NCBI GenBank assembly: GCA_025175895.1
Contig: CM045988.1
Location: 12,119,647-12,183,646 of the forward strand
Direction of reading: 5' to 3'
From: Wurfbainia villosa
Lineage: Eukaryota > Streptophyta > Magnoliopsida > Zingiberales > Zingiberaceae
DNA: 64,000 bases
Part shown: positions 10,834-22,057 of the stretch, piece after piece
How the letters are laid out: each line of letters starts with the position of its first letter
Numbering within the stretch: the stretch's first letter is position 1
Made by a program: the position numbers and the translations under genes
The notes under the pieces: generated by a model
The model's input: the letters and a program-made list of their open reading frames with translations, nothing else
Databases searched by the model: none
Told to the model about the DNA's origin: nothing

Positions 10834-12199
10834 AAAACCCCTAGGGTAGTCAACCATATGAACTTGACCTATATCATATTTTGGTTGACTTAGGATGACG
10901 GGACAACATTTTTTAGATAGTGTTGGGTGATGATAACGTGCCCATAAATAGGTAATAATGCTTAAATCATGATGATTGATGTAATTGCTATGTATGTTTT
11001 AAATCATGATTTATGATTTTGAAATTTGGCACGTTATCACTAGAAATAGGTTTAAATCATGCTTTAGGTGATAATTTGTTTATTATCATCGTATAATACC
11101 TAATGCATGACTATTATTTGATGGATACATGAGTTTCATGATCATAATGTAGAATTCATTCATATATGTCATTATGATCATGTAGGATGTTAGGTTGATA
11201 CTTAACCATGATAGAATTGCATGAATATATTGGTTAAGTATATACAAATACCCCCTAGGATACATCTCACACTCACTATAGGCTAACTTGATTGCAAACT
11301 TAGCATGGGTGAGATATTAGGATGATACAAATGTCCACTAATGCCTATGGCATTTAGATGGTCATTTAAAGTATCAACATAGCAATAATAGACCAATCAT
11401 GGGAAGGCTTATGTTTAATTCATAGACATATTGCCCAAAGATCATGGTTGGATATTTCATATGTTTTCAAAACAATTTCTTACCTTAAAATACATGTATT
11501 CATGTTTTGAAACAATTGGATGCAAAACTAGGTAGCTAACTTGATACTAGAATGATCAAAAACCTAGTGGTTTTAGAACTTTTTTTTTTGGCAAAAACAA
11601 GAAAATATAATGAGTTTTCATGAAAAACTATTTTTCCTTGATAGATATACTTAATAGAAATATGTTCCCAAAATTTTATGATTTTTCAAATTTTTGGAAT
11701 TTATAATGCATTTCAAATTAAATCGAAAATCGAAATTTGGATTCTTTTATGCGATCATTGCCATCGTGCTTGATCAGGGGTGGCACTATAAATCAGAATA
11801 TTGAAGGCGAATTCAGTTTATAAACCTCCAAACAAGTGGTAGAAATATACTGATGCCATCAACAAGTGGTACCCAATTTTAAATCAACTTGTCATATTTT
11901 TTCCATTATACTTAATGCCATGAGCTTATAACGTAGTGTTAATCTTTTTGATGGTGTCAAAGGGGGAGAAATAAGGATGTTTAAGTTAATCACTTTAGGG
12001 GGAGAAATATATTTGAGGGGGAGAAATATATTGTAGGGAGAAATATATGATAGGGGAAAATTTGCATAGAGTTTCATGGATTAAGGGAGTTGCATGTTGC
12101 TATATCATGTTTATCTTTACATGCTTTCTTACCTTAGAATTTATATCAAATGTTTTTACCTAACTTAAACGGATTGCCACACATCAAAAAGGGGGAGAT
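10834..12199 (+). other. B 3' noncoding region with four polypurine tracts
   Basis: No coding frame. Purine tracts AAAGGGGGAGAAAT-like occur at about 11958, 11997, 12014 and, adjoining the 3' LTR, at 12187-12199 (AAAAAGGGGGAGAT). The rest is AT-rich. It does not resemble the A/D noncoding region beyond these tracts. Confidence 0.75.
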
Positions 12200-12605
12200 T
12201 GTTAGGGCAATCTCTTGCCGTAATATGGTTTTGATGGTGTGGCAAAGGGTTTAAGTTAGTTTGATATGTTGATATGATATGTGCGTTGAAGTCGTGCAGG
12301 ACTTAGTAATTCGCACATGGAGCCGTGGCGAGTTTCACATCTCATGACTCGTGCCTTGAGTCGGTGAAGGATAGCTTTGCGGAAGCCGTGCGCTTGGAGC
12401 ATCCGAGGGACCGCCGGGCGAGAAGCTTGGAGTGAAGCCGGAGGAAGTAGACTTCGAGGCAAGAGACGCGAAGGAGCATTGCAGAGCCGTGCGCCTGATG
12501 CTGCCGAGGGACGTGGCCGAGAACGAAGAGAACTTCGAAGGCGAGGGACTCCGAGAAATGAGAGTGAGCGATTGTAACCCAGGGAAGGGTAGTTTTAGGT
12601 GAAAT
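12200..12605 (+). repeat. B 3' LTR fragment (first about 405 bp)
   Basis: Matches 7845-8250 almost base for base (TGTTAGGGCAATCTCTTGCC...), then diverges after AGGTGAAA. The promoter, R and U5 are missing. Confidence 0.85.
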
Positions 12606-14155
12606 CGCCATTCGCCATAGGTGTGTCAACCCTAAGTGGATGGGTGGTTAACCTAGCCATTGTGAGTTGACACATTAGGGTGTGCCAATATGGTTTGAGA
12701 AGTTAAAAATGATTTAAATTGGCACAATTAGGTCATAGAGGTCATGGTATGCTATTTTGGGTTTTTGGCACACTAAGGAAATAATGGCATTAAGGCAAAA
12801 TGAATTTAATCCCTAGAAATGGCAAATTGATTTTAACACTTAGGTATTTTATACCTTAGTATATTTTTCTTGCCATGCTTTATTTGCCTTGCCATGTCAT
12901 GACATCATTTTCACTTTCATCTATAAAAATGTCATGATCAGGTTTAGATTTATGTTTAGATGTCATGTATGCTTAAGTTTCATTCACATGCCATGACATC
13001 ATGATATTGGCATATATTTTTATCTATATCATATCTATGCCACAATCATATCATGCATGAATTAAAATGGAGTTAAGGACTATGGCATAATTTGAAAGGA
13101 ATCAAATAATGTTGCCTAGAAATATGCATGAAAACATAAACAAAATAAAACCCACATCTCACACAAAAATTTGACTTGTATGTGTTTTACACATCTAGAT
13201 ATTGGTGAGATGTTTAGGAAAAAGAAAATAAAGGTTTGAAAAACATTTTGAAAACATTTTGAAAAACCTTGGTGAAGCCTATCTTTTGATAGCTATCACC
13301 ATTGAATGGGATGATACAAAGATGGCTCTTTATTGAAGCTTTTCTTAAATTTTGAACTTTGTATCAATCTCCTAATTTAATGGGTAAAATAAATTTTCAA
13401 TATTTTTCACCCATAGTGTTCAGGATAAGTATTATATGTATGCATTTTTAAGATTTTTAAAATTACGTATATTTACTTATGGATTTCGAAAATCCATTTT
13501 CTGATGTTGAAATCAAATCAGATTATCGATCGGCCATGGATTGGCGGTCTGATCGAAATGTGACCGATTGATTTGTTGGTTAGGCCCATGTTCAAATTAG
13601 GTTAAGGTCCCCTAACCACTCCTAACCCTAGGATATGCTTGGGAGAGCATTAGAGAGGGTGGAAATCCATTGGATATGGATTAGGAGTTGGGTTGAGGGT
13701 GAGTATCAATTTTAAGGTGGAAAAGAGTTCATTGTTGAACTTTGCCTTAATTTTGATTTGGTTAATGTTCCTATTGGCTTAGGGACTCTCCAAGGACATT
13801 GTTGGTGCAATGGTCAAGGGGGAGCAAGCCTTTAGGGGGAGGTATCCATCATGGGAAGATGGATGTGTATTTCCTCATGGGAGGAAAATTGGGTTGCCTC
13901 TCTTTAAGTGATATGGGATCACTAGAAAGATTGTAGGCATGTGTTCCTCCAAGGGAGAGATTGTAAGATCTCATTGAGATATGAGACATTCATACCCTTG
14001 GGGAGGACCTTTTTGATGTAATGTCAAAAAGGGGGAGAAGTTACCAAGTTAATTAAGGTTATTGTGGAATTCTCATTGGGATATGAGAATTGCCAATATG
14101 GGAGAATTGGTAGACTTGAGATGGTAGTTTTGTCAATCATCAAAAAGGGGGAGAT
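12606..14155 (+). other. D 3' noncoding region
   Basis: About 1.55 kb with no supported gene. Homologous in inverse orientation to A 4340-2455. Purine tracts lie at about 13818-13845 (GGGGGAG), 14029-14038 and 14143-14155 (AAAAAGGGGGAGAT), the last adjoining the LTR. Confidence 0.75.
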
Positions 14156-14323
14156 TGTTGGTGCAATCGGCCCAGCAGTACCTTGATGGTATTTTGATGA
14201 TAGACAAAACTCATGACATGGGATTGTCATGGGAAAGTCCAACATGGGTTGGCATGGAAAATCCAAGCATGGAGCCTGGTGTGAAAGTCCAAGGGGGAAG
14301 CCTTGGCATGGGAAAGTCCAAAG

Positions 14324-14640
14324 CATTGCGAAGTCGTGCGCTTGGTGCTTGGCATGGGAAATCCAAAGCATTGCGAAGTCGTGCGCTTGGTGCTTGGTGA
14401 GAAATGCATTGCGAAGTCGTGCGCTTGGTGCATTTGGGAAGTCTTGAGGACTTGGTAAGTTCACTAGGCTCGGGGTCCTTGAGTCGGTGAAGGATGGCAT
14501 TGCGAAGCCGTGCGCTTGGTGCATCCGAGGGACCGCCGCAGGGGGAGCGAATGGAGTGAGCCCAAAGGGAAGCATACTTCTAGGGCATGAGACGCGAAGG
14601 ATGGCGTTGCGAAGCCGTGCGCTTGGCGCATCCGAGGGAC
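14324..14640 (+). repeat. GCCGTGCGCTTGG modules, five copies
   Basis: Core (T)GCGAAG(T/C)CGTGCGCTTGG at about 14328, 14372, 14410, 14501 and 14608. The last two are about 107 bp apart and followed by GCATCCGAGGGAC, matching the roughly 101-bp duplication in B (8030/8131 and 12384/12486). Confidence 0.7.
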
Positions 14641-15156
14641 GTAGGCCGAGGGAAGAGAGCTTTGGTGGGGAACTCCATGAGGGATAAGGTGGACTTGGCC
14701 AAGTGGCTAAGACTGAGTGTCGGAGGCTCAAACTTGATGTTTGAGGGTTTACCCGACGATCGGATGCTCAAACAACTTGGTGTTTGAGGTTTTGCCCGAC
14801 GTCAGTCAACTGGCATAGGTGTCGGTTCGACTGGTCCAAGTCGACTAGAGTTCGACTGGTGTAAGGCTAGGGTTTTATGTAGCGATCGCATGGATCGGTA
14901 GCGATCGGTGATCGGTGATCGGCCCGATCAGATCGATCGCAATGATGAGGATGGCGATCGATGGAGTGTCGCGAGCAGAACTCCGTAGCCGATTAGGCGG
15001 ATTGACTCTTTGGTCACCGATCAACCGATGGGCATCATCGATCGTAGGTGATCCGTTGGAACTTGTCCAACGTGGATCCGCCGTTGTGAGACAATCGGCA
15101 GGCAACGATCGAGCCTTTTGGCGATCGGCTAGGCGCGAAAATAGCTCGATGCAGGT

Positions 15157-15165
15157 TATAAAAGG
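15157..15165 (+). promoter_or_regulatory. TATA box of D LTR
   Basis: TTATAAAAGGAG, at the position equivalent to TATA boxes in A and G. Confidence 0.5.
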
Positions 15166-15441
15166 AGCTCGAGATGGAGGTTTTTGTCAAGCCTTTTGTG
15201 GAGCTATTGGAGGGGAATTGCTGCTGCATTCCAGTCCTTCAAGAGCAAATCAAAGCAAGCAACAAGCAAAGCGATCAAAGCAATCGGTGAAAGTTTTCTT
15301 TTGTATTGTATTTGTGTATTTGCTTGTATTTCTATATTACATTGTAATTGCTTGTGAGAGGTTTCTCCACCTCCGACGTGTTGTCGAGAAGGAGTGTTAT
15401 AGTTAGTGTCGTGCGCATAACTAGAGCTCAGTGAGCTCGCC

Positions 15442-15474
15442 CGTGGAGTAGGAACCATTCGGTTCCGAACCACG
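15442..15474 (+). other. Two-tier stem-loop in LTR leader (D)
   Basis: Outer CGTGG/CCACG, internal loop AGTA/GAA, inner GGAACC/GGTTCC, loop ATTC. All pairs Watson-Crick. Confidence 0.75.
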
Positions 15475-15641
15475 TATATCTTGTGTTGTGTGATTGTGTA
15501 TTGTTGTTAGTTTCATTATTATTGTTATTCCGCTGCGCTAACGACAATCGTAGACAAGCAACGCAAGAAGAACAAACGAATTACGACATCCATCGTACGA
15601 GGGCTATTCACCCCCTCTAGTCGGCCAATCGATCCCCTACA

Positions 15642-17928
15642 ATAGGTATATATCATCCTTAGTTTGTTTAATTTGTAGACCTAAAAAGAAACTTAACTCG
15701 CCTACCAAGTTCATTTCGAACTCACTTTCCATGAGCGAAACGAACTCGTTTAGTAAGGCTGAGTTAGAGGTTCCAAAAATTATATCGTCTACGTAAATTT
15801 GAGCTATGAATATTTCTTTACCTAAGGTTTTTACGAAGAGAGTTGGGTCAACTAAACCTTGGTTAAACCCTTTTGACTTAAGATTGATTGAAAGTCTCTC
15901 GTACCAAGCTCGAGGAGCTTGTTTAAGTCCATAGAGAGCATTCTTAAGTTTTAGAACATGATCGGGTTTATCTAGATTTTCGAATCCGGGGGGTTGGCTA
16001 ACATAAACTTCTTCTTTAATGTATCCATTTAGGAATGTCAACTTAACATCCATTTGAAATAGCTTAAATCCTCGATGTGTGGCATAAGCTAGCAACATTC
16101 GAATGGATTCGAGTCTAGCTACTAGGGCATAGGTTTCGTCGTAATCTAAGCCTTCGACTTGACTAAACCCTTTGGCGACTAACCTAGCCTTGTTTCTAAC
16201 TACTTCACCTTTATCATCAAGCTTATTTCGAAACACCCACCTTGTTCCAATTATCGTTTTGTCTTTAGGTGGTGGTACTAATTCCCACACTTCATTCCTA
16301 ATAAATTGAGCTAGCTCTTCTTGCATTGCAATAATCCAATCGGGATCAAGAAGAGCTTGTTCAATTGATTTGGGTTCTATCTTTAAAATTAAGGAAATTT
16401 GACTAAGGTTCCTATAGGATGCTCTAGTTCGAACTCCTAGATTAGGATCTCCTATCACTTGATCGATAGGGTGGTTAGTCTGAATCCTAGATTGGGTTGG
16501 GTTTGTGTCACCTAATGCTTGATCAATGGGGTGACTTGGTTGAACACTAGTTTGACTCGGATCAGTTGTCACTTGGTCGACAAGAGAAGTTGGTTGATGT
16601 GGATTAGACTCGATCTCAGGGTCGGAGACGAGTTTGGTATCAGTGGGCTCAATACTTGGGGTCATTAAGGGTTTTGTAGGTTCGGGTACTTCATCGAACA
16701 CTACATTAATAGTCTCTTCGACTTTAAGGGTATCGTGGTTATATACCCTATAGGCCCTACTCGTGGTTGAGTATCCTAAGAAGATTCCGGTGGAGGTTTT
16801 GGATTTGAATTTCCCTAGGTGGTTCTTAGTGTTTAAGATATGTACTTTACATCCAAATACCCTAAAGTACTTAATGTTGGGTACTTTATTGTGATAAATC
16901 TCGTAGGAGGTCTTAAGGTGCCTCTTTACCATAAGGATCCTATTCTGGACATAGCAAGCCGTGCTAACGGCTTCTGCCCAAAACCTATCAAGTAGGTCGT
17001 ATTCGTTCAACATGGTCCTAGCGGCTTCTTTTAGAGTTCGGTTTTTCCGCTCCACTAGGCCATTTTGTTAAGGGGTCCTAGGGCAAGAGAATTCATGGTG
17101 GTATCCGTTTAGGTTACAGAAGTCGGTGAACCTTTGATTTTCGAATTCACCACCATGATCGCTTCTAAGTCTTTTAACCTTAAGGTTTTTTTGATTCTCG
17201 ATTAATTTGAATAGATTGATTAATTGATCTAGGGTATCATTTTTATGTTTGATGAACCTAACCCAGGTAAACCTGGAGTAGTCGTCAATTATGACTAAGC
17301 AATATTGGCTTCTATTGAGTGACTTGGCTCCATGTGAATCGAATAGATCCATATGCAGGAGCTCAAGTACACTTGAGGTTCGTTCTTGGTTAGTTAACTT
17401 GTGTTGTGTCCTAGGTTGTTTTCCTTGTTGACAAGCATTACAGATTTTATTAACCAAATTGTTGAGGTTGGGTAAGCCTCTGACTAAGCCACTCTGACTC
17501 ATCTTGTGGATGAGTCTTGGGTGCGAGTGACCGAGTCGTCGGTGCCACAACTATGATTCCTCTTCCTGTGTCATAAGACATTTGGCTGAGGATTTGATTA
17601 AGTTAATTGTATAAATGTTATTTGTCCTAGTTCCTTTGAGTATTGTTTTAGCTGTTTTATTTGTTTTAATTACACATTCATTTTCTAAAAATACGACCTT
17701 ATAGTTATTGTCACATAATTGACTTACGCTAAGCAGGTTATATTCAAAATTCTCTACAAGTAATACATTTTTGATAACAAAATTCAAGTTAAGCTCGATA
17801 TCACCTGATCCGATGATTTTGAGCTTGTCGTTATTCCCAAAGGCTACCGATCCTTGTCGTTTGAATCGAAGCTTTGTGAATTTGAGTTGATCCCCGGTCA
17901 TGTGTCGGGAGCAACCGCTGTCCAACAT
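15642..17928 (-). pseudogene. pol: C pol: protease, integrase, partial reverse transcriptase
   Basis: Minus-strand frame from 17928 to the break at 15642, interrupted only by TAG at 17553-17551 and TAA at 17070-17068. Both are single transitions from G's codons (TGG, CAA). Protease has the aspartic motif LDSGCSRHMTGD at its start. Integrase shows the HHCC zinc region (WHRRLGHSHPRL ... CNACQQGKQ) and core acidic motifs (VIIDDYSRFTWVRF, RSDHGGEF, QNGLVERKNRT). Reverse transcriptase has FQMDVKLTFLNGYIKEEVYV and an intact IYVDDIIFG active site. In G the corresponding serine-alanine before FLNG is SA rather than LT. The frame stops after LQIKQTKDD where D was inserted; RNase H is lost. Confidence 0.85.
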
Positions 17929-18512
17929 CCATTGATCCTACACACAAGGTGGTTGGATTGGATGTTAGATTTTTTAAAAATTGGTTGTGAGTTGTTAAAC
18001 CTAGGTCATCTCACCTGTGTCTATATGATCAAGCATGTTATACTTATGTGTTTTTTGTGAGATGACTTCCAATTAAGTTGATTAAGTGCATTTAGGTTCA
18101 AGTAATTTTATGTTAGATTTGGATTTGACCCTAGGCTTGTCAAGTTTACCTTTTCAAGATCATGGCTTCCAGGTCGTGGCGAGGCACAGGGGCCTTCTTT
18201 TATCGGATCATCGACCACTTCCTTAGACAAAGCCATTTTCAAGAAAATGATGACTTGACTCACCTAAGATTATTTCCTAGTCTAACTGGTTATTTTTGAA
18301 AAGAGGCTCCCCGAGGCTCAATCTTTTCGAAGAATTTTAGTTGGTTATGTTTTTGAAAAGAGGCTCCCCGAGGCTCAATCTTTTCGAAGAATTTTAGTTG
18401 GTTATGTTCATGTTTTAAGTGAGTTCACAAGTTTTAAAGCACAAACTTTCTAAGTTAAAGCATGCAATTTCTAAGTTAAAGCACAAACTTTCTAAGTTAA
18501 AACATGCAATTT
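17929..18512 (-). other. C gag-pol spacer
   Basis: About 580 bp without coding sequence between the gag stop and the protease, matched by 56805-57383 in G. It holds alternating TCTAAGTTAAA units near gag and a 57-bp direct duplication (18298-18411). Copia elements normally encode gag and pol in one frame, so a conserved spacer is unusual. Confidence 0.65.
18298..18411 (-). repeat. 57-bp tandem duplication in gag-pol spacer (C)
   Basis: Two copies, 57 bp apart, each with GAAAAGAGGCTCCCCGAGG on the plus strand. The equivalent pair in G begins at 56921 and 56978, so the duplication predates both insertions. Confidence 0.8.
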
Positions 18513-20153
18513 CTAAGTTAAAGCACAAACATGTTTTGTACTGGCTCCCCCTAGACCGTTGAATCGGTTCGGTCTATCCACATAGTGGATTTGGTCCTTG
18601 GGAATCCAGTACGGGTTGGATCCTAGAGTTGAAATCAAAAGGTTCTTAGGGACCCATGCTTGGACATGTTTCCTATGTCGACTTACAATCGACATATACG
18701 ACCTATTAGTCGTGTTTGAGTTAAACCCTAGTCCAGCCTTGTTGTACACGGCCCTTTGAGATCCAAGTAGGAGGTCAAGTCCTTTGGATCCCGAAGTGAA
18801 CCTTTCCAATGTGTTCCTAAGATCTTCGACTTGACTTTTCAAGAGTGAGTTCTCAACTTCGAGTTTTTCAACCCGAGTTGAGTCCTTCTCTTGAACTCGA
18901 CTAGTCGAAGAGGTTAGGGAGACCTTGTGTTTGAGGAGTTTGACCTCCTCAACCAGGTTCTCGACCTTGGACTCGGATTTAACTAATTTCCTAGACAAGA
19001 ACCTAACTGTATTTTGTAAAGTATTAAATAAAGTTCGACTTACTTTAAGGGTATCTTTTGAACCGGATGCGTATCCGTGGCTTGACTTGAAGGTAGCTTC
19101 ATAGTCCGAGTCATCCTCAGGTTCTGACTCAAGTTCAGGTTCGGTCTCCGTGTCTGACTCAATTGATTTCGCCATGAAGACATGGTCTTCGTCTTCTTCG
19201 GATGACGCTTCTTCCCATGTCGCGTTGAGGGCCTTCTTGTGCTTAGGTGCTTTGTGGTTGAGCTTGGGGCACTCGGACTTGATATGTCCAAACCTGTTAC
19301 ACTCATAACACCTATTATTAGAACTTTTAGGCTTACCTTGGTTGGGTCGAGTTGTGGTTCGCTTTCGTCCCTTGGCTATCCTTCAAGCTAGGTTCATTAG
19401 CTCGACAGTCAATTCCGGGTCAACTTCTTCTTCGGACTCGTCTTCCTCCTCGGTTGGTGGTGGCTTGCTTGCGATTTTCTTCTTCTTTGAACCTACAAAC
19501 AAGGCTATACCCCTCTCGGGTTCCGAGTTGGACTGCTCATGTAATTCAAAATTGGAAAAGAGTTCATCTAATCTAAGTTTAGAGAGGTCCTTGGAGACCT
19601 TGTAAGCATCGACCTTGGATGCCCACAAGGTAGTCCTCGGAAAAGAGTTTAGAACATACCTTATAAGGTCACGATTTTCGACCTTTTGCCCGATTGCATG
19701 TAGGTTGTTGACTATGTCTTGGATACGGGCGTGGAGTTGCGTCGCGGACTTGTGTTCCTGCATTTTTAGATTATATAATTTATTGAACAAGAGGTCACGC
19801 TTACATACCTTGGCTTCATCGGTCCCTTCGTGTAGCTCCACTAGTTTTATCCAAAGATCTTTTGCGCTTATGAAGGGGCCGACGCGATTTAGCTCCTCTT
19901 TGGATAGGCCGCATTGGAGGATTTGTGTTGCCTTGGCGTCGGCTTCGACTTGTCGTTTTGTCGCAATGGTCCATTGATTGTAATCCAAGGATTCACCTTC
20001 TTCATTAGTAGGAAGGGTGAACCCGGTTTGGATCACAATCCACATCTCTATTTGGGTTTTTAGGAAGCATTCCATCCGACCCTTCCAATAACGGAAGTCA
20101 TCTCCGTTGTAAAACGGATGTCGGACAGTGCTAAAACCCTCGAGATGGGCCAT
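18513..20153 (-). pseudogene. gag: C Gag, one internal stop
   Basis: Minus-strand frame from MAHLEGF (20153; an in-frame ATG lies 15 bases upstream) to the stop at 18513, about 546 codons. The only break is TGA at 19385-19383, CGA in G. The N-terminal capsid domain (YNGDDFRYWKGRMECFLKTQ; ISAKDLWIKLVELHEG) is followed by an acidic stretch (EEEDESEEEVDPE), the zinc knuckle CYECNRFGHIKSECP, a coiled coil (VEKLEVENSLLKSQVEDLRN) and the WVPK/WIPK end repeats seen in A and B. Acts as capsid and RNA-binding protein of the virus-like particle. Confidence 0.85.
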
Positions 20154-20173
20154 TAGAACAAAAGACACAAGGA

Positions 20174-20349
20174 GACGGCGAAGAAACTAACAAGCGACAA
20201 AAACACAAAAGCAGTGCCAAGACTCACGTCTTGGATTAGTAGTCTTGGAGAATACTTAACAAGAGAAATAAATCCAAAAAAAAAAAAAATTAAAAAAAAA
20301 AAATTAAATCTGTAAAAATGGCTAGATTGGTGGTTTCACCAAATCTTAG
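20174..20349 (-). other. C untranslated leader
   Basis: Noncoding leader between PBS and gag. It contains A/T homopolymer runs at 20277-20305 that G lacks. Confidence 0.6.
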
Positions 20350-20369
20350 CAACCCGACTCGATACCAAT
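20350..20369 (-). other. C primer-binding site, mutated
   Basis: Minus strand TGGTATCGAGTCGGGTTGC against TGGTATCAGAGCCGGGGGTTGC in G: changes inside the tRNA-pairing segment plus a small deletion. Confidence 0.7.
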
Positions 20370-21468
20370 TGTTGGATCGATGCGGTTCGCTAGAGGGGGT
20401 GAATAGCGAAAAACCTTTTCTTTCAATTCGTTTCAAGACAAATATCATAGTGAAATGTAAATGAAACAAAAGAGACAAGTTTGTTTTACTTGGTTTGTCT
20501 GTAGCCTTGCTACTACTCAAGGCCCTAACGGTCCTAGACCGTATGCGGAGGGCAATTCACTAAAACACTCCTCCTCGTTGGAGGTAGGAGTTTGTGATTA
20601 CAAAAAACTTGAAGCAAAATGATAGAGACAAACCCTCTCTTCTATTAAAGTAAAATGCAACGATAGAAAAACCTCGAGTAAAGAGTTGCAATATTGAAAA
20701 CAATAACAAGGATTATACCAACAACTAAAAGAAAGACCTTAAGCTAGGGTTGTTGGCGACGCCGTTGTCGTAGAGTCGTCAGAGTCGCGTTCGGAAGCTT
20801 TTGAGCACTTAGAATTCTTATCAAAACCCTAGGTTAGGACCTCCTTTTATAGCCTTTGAGCCCCTTTTCGAGAGGAACCCTAGCCAATCATATTTAAGCA
20901 CCACTCCCCTTGAAATTTGGTGATAAACCTTGACACCTCGAGGCTGATCCTTTGACCTGATCGGTGATAGCCATCACGATCATTCTTGGCGACATCGATC
21001 AGTGCTAGCCGTAGTCACCCGGTGATGGGCCGATCGAGTCCTTGAGTTGGCGGATCGTGATGTTGGCTGCAAGGCAATGTTAGCTTAAAGAAAACATTAT
21101 TTCGACGGTCGTCGACCATCCGATCTCGACCTAGACCACCTATGAGATGTCTTGGGTCGGATCTACACTTAAGTCTTTCCTCGTAACGAGGATACGACCT
21201 TACTTACACTCGCACACACGAGCTTAACTCGATACTTACATGTTGCTTTTGCTTCCGACCTTCCACTCAATTCCTTCGGCTCCCTCCGAAGTCACTTGAG
21301 TGTCGCCCGACCACCGCGGCTTCCTCCGGGTGTCGCTAGCCTTCAGCTCCAGCTATAGCAATTTTCTGCACACTCGATTCAGCTCGTGAGATAACAACAT
21401 GAGCTTAACTTTGTATCGTTTGCTATAATCAAAACTCAGGTTCGACTTAGGTGCCTACTGCATCAACA
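20370..21468 (-). repeat. C 5' LTR (about 1.1 kb)
   Basis: Minus-strand TGTTGATGCAGTAGGCACC at 21468 to ...GATCCAACA at 20370, the same family as G's 1103-bp LTRs. TATA CTATAAAAGGAGG lies at about 20852-20840. A partly decayed form of the leader stem-loop is at 20489-20521. Confidence 0.85.
20489..20521 (-). other. Leader stem-loop, partly decayed (C)
   Basis: Inner stem GTAGC/GCTAC with loop CTT and outer CTTG/CAAG are still paired. The internal loop is enlarged on one side to eight bases, compared with three in G. Confidence 0.5.
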
Positions 21469-22038
21469 CTTCCTTCTTGGCCGGTAGCAAGGTTTCCCTT
21501 GGTTGCTTGTTGGTTGGCTATAAAAAGGAGAAGAACCTTGTTTCTATTCTTCCTCTTGCTTTGGAAGAGCAAGGAAGGAAGATTTCCAATCTAGGAGCTT
21601 CAACTTTTGGTAGATCGTCGCCCACACGACGTCTGAAAGGAGGAAGGTCATACATTAGAAGATTGAGAGGTATACCTTTTCTTCATTCTCTTTTGTAACA
21701 TGTTTATTTTTGTTTTTCAATTATGAGCATGTAATATTCTGTTTGTGGCTAAATAATACTTGGATCCCGATCATAAATACAAAAGCCGGTGATCCGTACA
21801 TTGTCTATTCCGCGGCTACTCGTAGAATAGAGGATGGTCGCTTGAACAACGAGTTTGTTCAAGTGACCTCTCTAAACGAATAGCACGACGATGACTTGAT
21901 TGTTTGGGCAAAATCCCTTTTGTCTATGATTGAATTTTTTTTAATCCGGGGACATCGATGGGATCGCCATGAACAAACAACCAAGGTGAAGTGGGAAGCG
22001 AAGTTTCCCCTCACGGACTCGATAAGCAAAACCCTTCA
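21469..22038 (+). repeat. E 5' LTR, last 570 bp
   Basis: Corresponds to 28418-28986 of the 3' LTR and ends AACCCTTCA before the PBS. It contains the long hairpin at 21836-21868, where one stem pair is G-T. Confidence 0.85.
21836..21868 (+). other. 14-bp stem-loop in E 5' LTR
   Basis: Arm GGTCGCTTGAACAA pairs with TTGTTCAAGTGACC around loop CGAGT, with one G-T pair. The 3' LTR has A-T there and F has G-C at the equivalent position. Confidence 0.75.
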
Positions 22039-22040
22039 AT

Positions 22041-22057
22041 TGGTATCAGAGCCAAGG
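22041..22057 (+). other. E primer-binding site
   Basis: TGGTATCAGAGCCAAGG two bases after the 5' LTR; initiator-Met tRNA complement. Confidence 0.85.

Larger units (their letters stand above)
7845..12605 (+). mobile_element. Element B: gag-only Sirevirus-like copia retrotransposon
   Basis: 5' LTR (7845-9044), PBS, gag (9108-10833), noncoding region with four polypurine tracts (10834-12199), and a 3' LTR cut at about 12605. As in A, coding stops after Gag and no pol remnant is visible. The LTR start differs from A (TGTTAGGGCAATC), so this is a separate family. The 3' LTR fragment joins directly to the 3' noncoding part of D, a deletion or recombination joint. Confidence 0.8.
12606..15641 (+). 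mobile_element. Element D: 3' part of an A-related element
   Basis: Holds only 3' noncoding sequence (12606-14155) and an LTR (14156-15641). The noncoding part matches the region just after the gag stop of A, so the break lies close to the end of a lost gag. The LTR abuts the interrupted reverse transcriptase of C at 15642, so D inserted into C. The 5' half of D and the rest of C are gone, fused to B. Confidence 0.75.
14156..15641 (+). repeat. D 3' LTR (1.49 kb), mosaic of A-like and B-like parts
   Basis: Starts TGTTGGTGCAATCGGCCCAG as in A and L, then carries AAGTCCAA repeats. From about 14326 it holds five copies of a GCGAAG(T/C)CGTGCGCTTGG module otherwise seen in B's LTR. A CGATCG-rich zone (14880-15130), TATA (15157-15165) and the stem-loop (15442-15474) follow. 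Ends CCCCTACA. Confidence 0.8.
15642..21468 (-). mobile_element. Element C: gag+pol Sirevirus, 3' end missing
   Basis: On the minus strand: 5' LTR (21468-20370), mutated PBS, gag (20153-18513), noncoding spacer, and pol from protease to reverse transcriptase, ending at 15642 where D's LTR begins. RNase H, 3' noncoding region and 3' LTR are absent. Same family as G (53844-62426), which shows what is missing. Its LTR interrupts the 5' LTR of E, so the order of insertion is E, then C, then D. Confidence 0.85.
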
